Positions 52,229-59,663 of a stretch of 64,000 nt of DNA are shown in pieces. The position numbers and the translations under genes are program-made. The stretch is from JBMNQH01 sp050944035 (GTDB lineage Bacteria; Bacillota; Clostridia; Oscillospirales; Oscillospiraceae), in assembly GCA_050944035.1 (NCBI GenBank), contig JBMNQH010000006.1, positions 62,001 through 126,000 of the forward strand, read 5' to 3'. The notes beneath the pieces were generated by a model. It was not told where the DNA came from. It saw only the letters and a list, made by a program, of their open reading frames with translations, and ran no database searches. Numbering within the stretch: the first letter of the stretch is position 1; every line of letters begins with the position of its first letter.

Positions 52229-53314
52229 ATGGGTAAGATTTATACAATTTATGGCAGCAATGCCAAAGAGATGACCATGGCGCTGATGGAAGCTGCTGAC
52301 GTGAAAAGCAAAATTCCTGCAGGCGCTTCCATTGGCCTGAAACCAAACCTGGTTGTTGCACATGCACCGGATACCGGCGCTACCACCCATGCCGGTGTGC
52401 TGGAAGGTGCGATTGAGTATTTGCAGGCAAATGGCTTTGACGATATCTGCATCATGGAAGGTGCTTGGGTGGGCGATAGAACGTCCAGCGGTTTCCGGGT
52501 ATGCGGATATGATAAAGTTGCAAAAAAATACGATGTTCCGCTCTATGATCTAAAGCATGATGCGACGGAAACCATCAACACCCATTTTGGAAAGATGGAA
52601 GTTTGCAGAACGGCTTATAACATCGATTACCTTATCAACCTGCCGGTTCTGAAGGGGCACTGTCAGACCACAATGACTTGTGCACTGAAGAACTGTAAGG
52701 GTTGTATTCCCGACAAGGAAAAGCGCAGATTCCACTCCAATGGTCTGCATAAGCCCATTGCGGCGCTGGCTGCGGCGCTGCGTCCGGATTTGACCATCGT
52801 AGACAGCATCTGTGGCGACCTTGACTTTGAAGAAGGCGGCAAGCCTATTCAGACCAACCGTATGATGCTGGGCGAAGATCCTGTCCAGATTGACACCTAT
52901 GGCTGTCAGTTGATGGGTGTTTCCACTAAGTATGTTCCGTATATCCGTCTTGCAGAAGAGTATGGTGCGGGCAGCATGGCGATTCAGCCGGGAGATATCA
53001 TTGAGCTGAACTCTCCGAAGGATGCACCGATCTTCCCGACCAAGACCAATACGGTCTATAAGCTGACCCGCAATGTCGAACAGAAGGCTGCTTGCAGTGC
53101 TTGTTTTGGCAATCTGGTTCATGCTATCAATCGTATGCGCGATGAAGGCAGAAGCTATGATGGCAAGATCGTCATTGGTCAGGGCTTTAAAGAGGACGAG
53201 TTCATTGCAGATGCCATTGGTATCGGCAACTGCTGTAAAAACTGCACCGGTGAGTGCGTAAAGGGTTGTCCTCCCACCGGCGAGGAAATTATGCGCGTCC
53301 TGATGAATCATTAG
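52229..53314 (+). CDS. DUF362 domain protein with Cys-rich C-terminus
   Basis: 361 residues. DUF362 features: PAGASIGLKPNLVVAHAPDT, GFDDICIMEGAW, DYLINLPVLKGHCQTTMTCA, KNCKGCIPDKEKRRFH, LTIVDSICGDLDFEEGG and DPVQIDTYGCQLMG. The C-terminal 85 residues hold KAACSACFGNLVHA and a cluster GIGNCCKNCTGECVKGCPP that could bind an iron-sulfur centre, but spacing is not that of a classic ferredoxin. GGGAGA before ATG. DUF362 has no general biochemical assignment. Its position between isomerase and reductase genes suggests a step in the same pathway. Confidence 0.85.
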   Translation: MGKIYTIYGSNAKEMTMALMEAADVKSKIPAGASIGLKPNLVVAHAPDTGATTHAGVLEGAIEYLQANGFDDICIMEGAWVGDRTSSGFRVCGYDKVAKKYDVPLYDLKHDATETINTHFGKMEVCRTAYNIDYLINLPVLKGHCQTTMTCALKNCKGCIPDKEKRRFHSNGLHKPIAALAAALRPDLTIVDSICGDLDFEEGGKPIQTNRMMLGEDPVQIDTYGCQLMGVSTKYVPYIRLAEEYGAGSMAIQPGDIIELNSPKDAPIFPTKTNTVYKLTRNVEQKAACSACFGNLVHAINRMRDEGRSYDGKIVIGQGFKEDEFIADAIGIGNCCKNCTGECVKGCPPTGEEIMRVLMNH

Positions 53315-53318
53315 AGAT

Positions 53319-53366
53319 AAAATCCGTCCATCAATTTGGAATGTTCCAATTGATGGGCGGATTTTA
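53319..53366 (+). terminator. Terminator of the DUF362 gene
   Basis: Long stem: AAAATCCGTCCATCAATTTGG pairs (one mismatch and one bulge) with CCAATTGATGGGCGGATTTT, four-base TGTT-containing loop, then TAAT. Confidence 0.8.
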
Positions 53367-53371
53367 ATATA

Positions 53372-53417
53372 TTGAAGAAATGGATAGATTGTGATATCAT
53401 AATGGAAGATTATCACA
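53372..53417 (+). promoter_or_regulatory. garR promoter with overlapping inverted repeat
   Basis: TTGAAG (53372-53377), 17-bp spacer, TATCAT (53395-53400). TGTGATA (53390-53396) and TATCACA (53411-53417) form a 7-bp inverted repeat with a 14-bp centre across the -10 box and start site; a candidate operator. Confidence 0.6.
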
Positions 53418-53448
53418 GGTGTAACACCAGAAAGGGTGCATAATTCAA

Positions 53449-54345
53449 ATGATGAAAATTGGTTTTATCGGTCTTGGCATTATGGGGAAGCCCATGGCGC
53501 ATAATCTGCTCAAGGCTGGCTATGAAGTAAAGGTCTATAACCGCAGCCGTCCCAGCATGGACTTTTTGGCAACTGTCGGCGGCATCCCTGTCAACTCTCC
53601 GAAAGAAGCGGCAGAAGGCAGCGATGTCATCATCACAATGGTTCCAAACTCTCCCGACGTCAAGCAGGTCGTGATGGGTGAGAACGGTGTTCTGGAAAGC
53701 GCAAGGGAAGGTGCGATTCTGGTCGATATGAGCTCCATTGCACCGCTGGCTTCCAAGGAGATTTGTGAAGCCTGTGCTGCAAAGGGCGTTCGAATGTTGG
53801 ATGCACCGGTATCCGGCGGCGAAGGCGGTGCGATTGCCGGTACGCTGTCCATCATGGTTGGCGGCGATGCGGCGGTTCTGGACGAAGTACACGACGTTCT
53901 GGCAGCGATGGGCACCAGCATTGTACACTGCGGCGGCATCGGCGCAGGGAACTCTACCAAGCTGGCAAACCAGATCATCGCCGCAGTCAACATTGCAGCG
54001 TTCTGTGAGGCATTTACGCTGGCTGCCAAGGCCGGCGTTGATCCTGAAGTCGTATTCAACGCGATCAAAGGCGGTTTCGCCGGTTCCAACATCATGAATG
54101 TCAAGGCACCGCAGGTCATCGACCGCAACTTCAAGCCCGGCTTCAAGGTTGATCTCCATATTAAGGATCTCAACAACGTGATTGAAACCGGTGAAAAGCT
54201 CGGTACGCCGCTGCCTTTGGCAAAGGATGTCATCGCAATGCTGAAGAAGCTGAGCGAGGAAGGCTATGGCAACGACGACCACAGCTCCATTATCCGGTAT
54301 TATGAAGAGCTGGCTGGCGTCACTGTGACCAGATTTGAAAAGTAA
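53449..54345 (+). CDS. garR: Tartronate semialdehyde reductase / 2-hydroxy-3-oxopropionate reductase (beta-hydroxyacid dehydrogenase family)
   Basis: 298 residues. NAD(P)-binding GFIGLGIMGKPMAHNLLKAG, DVIITMVPNSPDVKQV, substrate signature DAPVSGGEGGAIAGTLSIMVGG, catalytic Lys in GAGNSTKLANQIIAAVNIAA, and C-terminal PGFKVDLHIKDLNNVIETG. Reduces tartronate semialdehyde to glycerate; the family also contains 3-hydroxyisobutyrate dehydrogenases, but DLHIKDL-N and the cluster favour GarR. AAGGGTG before ATG ATG; first Met chosen. Own promoter; terminator after. Confidence 0.9.
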   Translation: MMKIGFIGLGIMGKPMAHNLLKAGYEVKVYNRSRPSMDFLATVGGIPVNSPKEAAEGSDVIITMVPNSPDVKQVVMGENGVLESAREGAILVDMSSIAPLASKEICEACAAKGVRMLDAPVSGGEGGAIAGTLSIMVGGDAAVLDEVHDVLAAMGTSIVHCGGIGAGNSTKLANQIIAAVNIAAFCEAFTLAAKAGVDPEVVFNAIKGGFAGSNIMNVKAPQVIDRNFKPGFKVDLHIKDLNNVIETGEKLGTPLPLAKDVIAMLKKLSEEGYGNDDHSSIIRYYEELAGVTVTRFEK

Positions 54346-54358
54346 GTTTTTCTAATGA

Positions 54359-54406
54359 ATAAGAATTGAGCCACTGCTTTTTAGCAGTGGCTCAATTCTT
54401 ATTTTC
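54359..54406. terminator. Bidirectional terminator between garR and livF
   Basis: AAGAATTGAGCCACTGC (54361-54377) pairs perfectly with GCAGTGGCTCAATTCTT (54384-54400); T-rich both sides. Confidence 0.92.
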
Positions 54407-54448
54407 TTATTTACTCATTTATTTGATACAGATAGAAAATGTGATTGC

Positions 54449-55156
54449 TTAACCGCCAAGATAGGCACGCTGTACGCGGTCATCTGCCAGCAGTTCTTTT
54501 GCACTTCCACTCATGGAAATTTTACCGGTCTCCAATACATAGGCACGGTCTGCCACAGAAAGTGCCATCTGTGCGTTCTGTTCAACCAAAAGAATGGTAG
54601 TTCCGGCCTTATGCAGTTCTTTGACAATATCAAAGATCTGTTCAACCAGAATAGGAGCCAGACCCATGGAGGGTTCATCCAGCATCAGCAGTTTTGGTTT
54701 GGACATCAGCGCTCTGCCCATGGCAAGCATCTGTTGCTCACCGCCGGAAAGCGTACCGGCGGTCTGTTTATGACGTTCTTTCAGACGGGGAAAGCGTGCA
54801 TAAACGTCTGCAATTGAGGCGTCGATTTCGCTGGCGGGACGGCTGTAACCGCCCATCTCCAGATTTTCCTGTACAGTCATTTGCAGAAAGACACGTCGGC
54901 CTTCGGGACACAGCGCCATTCCGCGGGAGACGATTTTATGGGCAGGGACGTTGACTGTACTTTTCCCTTCAAATTCTACGATACCACTCTTGGGACGCAA
55001 CAGACCGGTGACCGTATTCAGTGTGGTAGATTTTCCGGCACCATTGGCACCGATCAGCGTTACGATCTCGCCTTCGTTGACCTCAAAGGAGATGTCCTTG
55101 ATCGCATGAATGCTGCCATAATACACATGTAAATTTTCAACACGGAGCATACTCAT
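54449..55156 (-). CDS. livF: LIV-type ABC transporter ATP-binding protein LivF
   Basis: 235 residues. Walker A LIGANGAGKSTTLNTV, signature TLSGGEQQMLAMGRAL, Walker B PKLLMLDEPSMGLAP, plus the LivF-typical ending VQRAYLGG. ATG 55154-55156 follows AGGAGG by nine bases; the gap to livG is four bases. Last gene of the importer operon. LIV importers carry branched-chain amino acids but also urea, amides and aromatic acids, so the cargo is not fixed by family. Confidence 0.94.
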   Translation of the reverse strand: MSMLRVENLHVYYGSIHAIKDISFEVNEGEIVTLIGANGAGKSTTLNTVTGLLRPKSGIVEFEGKSTVNVPAHKIVSRGMALCPEGRRVFLQMTVQENLEMGGYSRPASEIDASIADVYARFPRLKERHKQTAGTLSGGEQQMLAMGRALMSKPKLLMLDEPSMGLAPILVEQIFDIVKELHKAGTTILLVEQNAQMALSVADRAYVLETGKISMSGSAKELLADDRVQRAYLGG

Positions 55157-55160
55157 TGGA

Positions 55161-55991
55161 TCAACCCTCCTTCTTTTTGCCCAGATATGCTTCAATAACC
55201 TGGGGATTGGCCTGAATCTCTGCGGGGGTACCCTTTGCGATGATCTTGCCGTAATTCAAAACGGCAATGCCTTCGCAAATTCCCATAACCAGACTCATGT
55301 CGTGTTCGATCAACATGATGGCAATCTGGAAGGTATCACGGATTTTCCGGATGTTTTCCATCAGCTCCGCTGTCTCGGAGGGATTCATACCGGCAGCAGG
55401 CTCGTCCAACAGCAGAAGACTGGGATTTGTTGCCAATGCACGGACAATTTCCAATCGGCGCTGGGCACCGTAGGGAAGAGAGCCGGCACGGTGGTTTGCC
55501 ATATCGGCCATATCGAAAATATCCAGCAGTTCCAAAGCCCGCTTATGTGCTTCCTTTTCGGCCTTCCAATATCCGGGTAAACGCAGGATACCAGTCCACA
55601 TACCGCACTTCATATGATTGTGCAGACCGATTTTGACGTTATCTTCAACGGAAAGGGAAGAGAACAGGCGGATGTTTTGGAACGTACGGGCGATACCCGC
55701 CCGGTTTACCTGAACCGTAGACATATGCGAAGTATCTTTTCCGTTCAGAAGAATGGTGCCGCGGGTTGGTTGGTAGACCTTGGTCAGCAGATTAAAGACT
55801 GTTGTTTTACCGGCGCCGTTCGGGCCGATTAAGCCGGCAATTTCAGTTTTGCCAACGGTCAGATTGAATTCATCCACTGCGGTCAAACCGCCAAAATCAA
55901 TACCAAGATGCCGTGCTTCCAGTACTGGAAGTTCATTGATATCCCGTTCGGGAATGATGCCTTCACTGGGAAGTGGGACCATTTTACTCAT
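55161..55991 (-). CDS. livG: LIV-type ABC transporter ATP-binding protein LivG
   Basis: 276 residues. After a 20-residue lead, ARHLGIDFGGLTAVDEFNL, Walker A GLIGPNGAGKTTVFNLL, LivG-type TFQNIRLFSSLSVEDNV, signature LPYGAQRRLEIVRAL and Walker B LLLLDEPAAGMNPSE, ending EAYLGKKKEG. The signature Tyr-Gly-x-Gln-Arg is usual for LivG. GGAGG seven bases before ATG; overlaps livM by eight bases. Confidence 0.94.
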   Translation of the reverse strand: MSKMVPLPSEGIIPERDINELPVLEARHLGIDFGGLTAVDEFNLTVGKTEIAGLIGPNGAGKTTVFNLLTKVYQPTRGTILLNGKDTSHMSTVQVNRAGIARTFQNIRLFSSLSVEDNVKIGLHNHMKCGMWTGILRLPGYWKAEKEAHKRALELLDIFDMADMANHRAGSLPYGAQRRLEIVRALATNPSLLLLDEPAAGMNPSETAELMENIRKIRDTFQIAIMLIEHDMSLVMGICEGIAVLNYGKIIAKGTPAEIQANPQVIEAYLGKKKEG

Positions 55992-57066
55992 GGGGAGAAC
56001 CTCCTTCCTCTACAACAGTCTTTTTGGGTTCACTTCGTTTAAATTTTCCGGTAATACTCTGGATAAAACGCTTGAATGTGGGATTGTTGGTGGCCAGCAT
56101 GACAAGAATCAGAACGATCGCATAGATCAGCATACGATAGTCGTTGAAGCTGCGGAGCAATTCCGGCAAGACGGTCAGGATTGCAGCGGCAATGATGGAG
56201 CCACGGATGTTGCCCATTCCACCCAATACAACGAATACAAGAACCAGGATCGAGGTGTTAAAATCAAACTTTTTTGGAACGATTGTGGAATAGTTCATGG
56301 CATAGATAGCGCCGGCCATACCGGCCAATGCAGCAGAAGTAACAAATGCCATGAGTTTATATTTTGTGATATTAATGCCCACAGATTCCGCAGCAATACG
56401 GTTGTCACGAATTGCCATGATGGCACGTCCTGAACGGCTGTGGATCAAATTCAACGTAACAGCCAAAGCCACCAGAATCAGAATGAAACCGGACAGAAAA
56501 GTAGACAGTTTGGTGATACCAACTGCGCCCATAGGACCGTTGATGATAACGGTACCAGCCTGCATCTGCATGGCAGCCGCGGACTTCATGCTCAGATGCA
56601 GTCCATTGACATCAACACCAACGTAGAGATTGTTCAAAATATTTTTGATAATTTCACCAAACGCCAGCGTAACGATGGCCAGATAGTCACCGCGGAGACG
56701 CAGGACGGGAATACCGATCAAAATACCGGCGATAGCAGCAAAGATACCGGCGATAACGACAGCCAGAATCAGACGAATCGGACCGCTTGCAACGCTGCTT
56801 TGCAAACTCATTGCTGCAACGACACCGGTAAAGGCACCAACGCTCATAAAACCAGCGTGACCCAAGCTCAGTTCGCCCAAAATACCAACCGTCAGATTGA
56901 GGGAAACCGCCATAACGATATAAACACAGATGGGAACCAACTGGCCCTGAAGGGAACTGGTAACCATACCCCGTGAGACCATCACCTGTAGAGCCACAAA
57001 AAGAACGATGACAATACCGTAAGTAATGAAGTTGCTCCGGGTGGATTTGTTTAATGTTTTCTTCAT
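55984..57066 (-). CDS. livM: LIV-type ABC transporter permease LivM
   Basis: 360 residues with about nine hydrophobic segments. Family text: LGELSLGHAGFMSVGAFTGV near the N-terminus, LRLRGDYLAIVTLAFGEIIK and SRSGRAIMAIRDNRIAAESV (the EAA-like cytoplasmic loop), VVLGGMGNIRGSIIAAAIL. ATG 57064-57066 follows AGGTGGG by a short spacer; an in-frame ATG 24 bases upstream lies in livH. Pairs with LivH to form the channel. Confidence 0.93.
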   Translation of the reverse strand: MKKTLNKSTRSNFITYGIVIVLFVALQVMVSRGMVTSSLQGQLVPICVYIVMAVSLNLTVGILGELSLGHAGFMSVGAFTGVVAAMSLQSSVASGPIRLILAVVIAGIFAAIAGILIGIPVLRLRGDYLAIVTLAFGEIIKNILNNLYVGVDVNGLHLSMKSAAAMQMQAGTVIINGPMGAVGITKLSTFLSGFILILVALAVTLNLIHSRSGRAIMAIRDNRIAAESVGINITKYKLMAFVTSAALAGMAGAIYAMNYSTIVPKKFDFNTSILVLVFVVLGGMGNIRGSIIAAAILTVLPELLRSFNDYRMLIYAIVLILVMLATNNPTFKRFIQSITGKFKRSEPKKTVVEEGGSPHE

Positions 57067-57076
57067 AAGACCCACC

Positions 57077-57958
57077 TCAGACTTTCTCACTGATCTTTTT
57101 ACCCAGCAGACCAGCGGGTTTGATCAGAAGGACAACAATCAGAACAGCAAAGACAATGGCATCAGAAAGCTGCGTGGAGATATAGGCTTTGCTGAAAATT
57201 TCAATGATACCGAGTAAAATACCACCCAACATAGCGCCGGGAATGGAACCAATGCCGCCAAAAACTGCTGCGGTAAATGCCTTAATGCCAGGCATGGAAC
57301 CAGTCGTCGGCATCAATGTTGGATATGCCGAACAGAGAAGAACACCGGCAATGGCAGCCAGACCGCTGCCAATGGCAAAGGTGACGGAAATCGTTGTATT
57401 GACGTCAATACCCATCAGTTGTGCCGCGCCCTTATCCTCGGAAACGGCGCGCATTGCCTTACCCATTTTGGTTTTTTCGGTGAAGAGCGTCAATGCAATC
57501 ATGATGACGATACAGGCCAATACTGTGACGATGGACACAGAGCTGATAATCAAACGACCCTCAAACAAGGAAAGCGAGGGAAGGTTGACAACCGATGTGA
57601 ATACTTTGGGATCGGATTTCCAGATTAACAGTGCCATATTCTGGAGAAAGTAACTGACGCCGATTGCCGTGATCAAAACGGCGAGAGAAGGTGCCTCACG
57701 AAGGGGTTTGTATGCCAGGCGTTCGATGACAATACCAAGCACCGTGCAGAGGACTACGGCCAACAAAACTCCGACAATTGGCGGCAGACTCAAATAACTC
57801 ATAGAACAAAAACAAACATATGCGCCAACCATAATGACATCGCCATGTGCAAAGTTCAGCATTTTTGCGATACCGTAAACCATGGTATAGCCTAGTGCAA
57901 TGATAGCATAAACACTCCCCAGACTGATTCCGTTGATCAGGTTGGAAAGAAAGCTCAT
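57077..57958 (-). CDS. livH: LIV-type ABC transporter permease LivH
   Basis: 293 residues, about eight hydrophobic segments. Seen: GISLGSVYAIIALGYTMVYG, MLNFAHGDVIMVGAYVCF, TKMGKAMRAVSEDKGAAQLM (cytoplasmic coupling loop) and AAVFGGIGSIPGAMLGGILL. ATG 57956-57958 is eight bases after GGGAGG. It follows the binding-protein gene after an intergenic hairpin. Confidence 0.93.
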   Translation of the reverse strand: MSFLSNLINGISLGSVYAIIALGYTMVYGIAKMLNFAHGDVIMVGAYVCFCSMSYLSLPPIVGVLLAVVLCTVLGIVIERLAYKPLREAPSLAVLITAIGVSYFLQNMALLIWKSDPKVFTSVVNLPSLSLFEGRLIISSVSIVTVLACIVIMIALTLFTEKTKMGKAMRAVSEDKGAAQLMGIDVNTTISVTFAIGSGLAAIAGVLLCSAYPTLMPTTGSMPGIKAFTAAVFGGIGSIPGAMLGGILLGIIEIFSKAYISTQLSDAIVFAVLIVVLLIKPAGLLGKKISEKV

Positions 57959-58020
57959 ACTGCACACCTCCCTGTGTTAAATTTCAGCCTTTTTCTCTAT
58001 TTTTCTTGAATAGAAAGAAA

Positions 58021-58057
58021 TGAAAAGAGGGTTGCCGAAATACGGCAACCCTCTTTG
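58021..58057 (-). terminator. Terminator/attenuator between binding-protein gene and livHMGF
   Basis: AAAGAGGGTTGCCG and CGGCAACCCTCTTT form a perfect 14-bp stem with a 5-base loop, followed on the minus strand by TTCATTTC. Partial readthrough would feed the permease and ATPase genes. Confidence 0.85.
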
Positions 58058-58088
58058 GTGCATATTGGGATTAGAGGGTGGTCAAATT

Positions 58089-59324
58089 TTACATACCAGC
58101 ATAAGCGCCGTCTTTGATGACCATGCCCTTAGGAGCCTTGGAAATCTCACCGGTCTCAGACCAGGTCATGCTTTCACCGGCACCGGTCAAACCGTCAAAG
58201 GAAAAGTCGTCAGAAGTAAATACTTCAACCAGCTTGTCACACATGGTGGAAGCATCCATATCTGCGGTAATACCAGCCTCTGTGCAAGCCTGATAGATGG
58301 CATAGACACAGTCGTAAGCATCCGCTGCGAACTGGTTGGGAACGCCTTTGTATTGCTCTTCGTACTTTGCAACAAAGCTCTTTGTGAGTTCATCATCCGC
58401 ATCAGCGGTGAAGGGGGTCAGCAGCATAACGCCTTCTGCCAGAGAGGTGTCGAAACCTTCTAAGGTCAGAATGCCGTCCATACCGTCAACGCCAAAGAAT
58501 TTGACATCGTAATTCATGCTCTTAGCCTGGGTTAAAATCAGAGAAGCCGGAGTGTAATAGATGGGCAGGAAGATAAGGTCTGCACCAGCCTTTTTTGCCT
58601 CGTTCAACTGAACAGAGAAATCGTTTGCGGTATCATCGGTAAAGGTAGTGGTACTTACGATATTGAGACCAAGTTCTTCGGCTTCGGATGCAAATTTGGT
58701 ATAAATACCGGTGGAATATGCATCGGAGTTGTTGTAGATAATCGCGATCTTTTCGCCAATTTTCTGCTCGCTGATGTACTTAGCAGAAGCAGTACCTTGG
58801 TTGGGGTCGGTAAAGCACATCTGGAATACATTATCTTTGCGGGGGATGGTGATATTGCCGTCCTTATCTGCCTGACCGCCGATAACATCGGTAGAAGAAG
58901 CGGAAGGAGTCAATGTGAAAATGTGATCTGCGTTGCTTTCAGCAGAAACTGCAACGCAAGGGCTGGTGGTAACGGTGCCAACCAGAATCTGCATACCCCA
59001 GTCTTTCAGGGTGTTGTAAGCGTTAACAGACTTTTCAGCATCATGCTCGTCATCTTCGAATTTCAGCTCAAACTGCAGGCCGCCTTTTGCGTTGATCTCG
59101 TCAACAGCAATTTGCGCACCGTTTTTCGCAGCAGTACCATAGATTGCAGCACCGCCGGTCAAAGGACCGATGCCTCCCAATTTAATTGCAGCGCCATCAG
59201 ATGTGTCAGACTTGCTGTCAGAGCTACTGGTTTTCTTGGAATCATCGCTGGATCCGCAAGCGACCAAAGACAAAACCATAGCAACTGCCAGAAGTAGTGT
59301 AAACAACTTCTTTGCGTGTTTCAT
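58089..59324 (-). CDS. livK: LIV-type ABC transporter substrate-binding lipoprotein
   Basis: 411 residues. Signal with lipobox: MKHAKKLFTLLLAVAMVLSL then VACGSS, followed by a Ser/Asp/Lys linker and a two-lobe LIVBP domain (IKLGGIGPLTGGAAIYGTAA, GAQIAVDEINAKGGLQFELK, FEDDEHDAEKSVNAY, KIAIIYNNSDAYSTGIY). ATG at 59324 is 11 bases after GGAGG. The binding pocket cannot be read for specificity; location inside the glyoxylate/glycerate cluster suggests a precursor of glyoxylate or an amino acid linked to it. Confidence 0.92.
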   Translation of the reverse strand: MKHAKKLFTLLLAVAMVLSLVACGSSDDSKKTSSSDSKSDTSDGAAIKLGGIGPLTGGAAIYGTAAKNGAQIAVDEINAKGGLQFELKFEDDEHDAEKSVNAYNTLKDWGMQILVGTVTTSPCVAVSAESNADHIFTLTPSASSTDVIGGQADKDGNITIPRKDNVFQMCFTDPNQGTASAKYISEQKIGEKIAIIYNNSDAYSTGIYTKFASEAEELGLNIVSTTTFTDDTANDFSVQLNEAKKAGADLIFLPIYYTPASLILTQAKSMNYDVKFFGVDGMDGILTLEGFDTSLAEGVMLLTPFTADADDELTKSFVAKYEEQYKGVPNQFAADAYDCVYAIYQACTEAGITADMDASTMCDKLVEVFTSDDFSFDGLTGAGESMTWSETGEISKAPKGMVIKDGAYAGM

Positions 59325-59418
59325 ACCTGTTTTTTCCTCCAATATAAAATATCTGTTATAAATGGAGCAGTTTCATTGTCACATAGCGATATCATTGCCA
59401 CCACTTATATTTACAAAT

Positions 59419-59448
59419 ACTTTATCACAGTGCGGTGGTATAAGTCAA
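59419..59448 (-). promoter_or_regulatory. Promoter of the LIV importer operon
   Basis: Minus strand TTGACT (59443-59448), 18-bp spacer, TAAAGT (59419-59424). The half-site TGTGATA seen at garR recurs here, overlapping the -10 (59422-59428). Confidence 0.65.
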
Positions 59449-59557
59449 GCATCAGCGGACAGCATTTTGTGTGGAATATGGTAAAAACAGGATTTTTTAT
59501 AAGGAAATATTTTGGCTTTGTATCAAATAAAAACAAATTGTCTATACTGGAATAGAA

Positions 59558-59590
59558 AGAAAAAGACGGTCACCCGAAGGTGACCGTCTC
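59558..59590 (-). terminator. Terminator of the carboligase gene
   Basis: GACGGTCACC and GGTGACCGTC (perfect 10 bp, loop of four), then TTTTTCTTTC on the minus strand. A second small CCGG-TTTTCAT-CCGG hairpin precedes it. Confidence 0.88.
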
Positions 59591-59663
59591 ATTCGCCCGG
59601 ATTTTCATCCGGAAAACTCATTCTAATTACTTAGAACAAGAGATAATCAGACGTTAAGTATGA

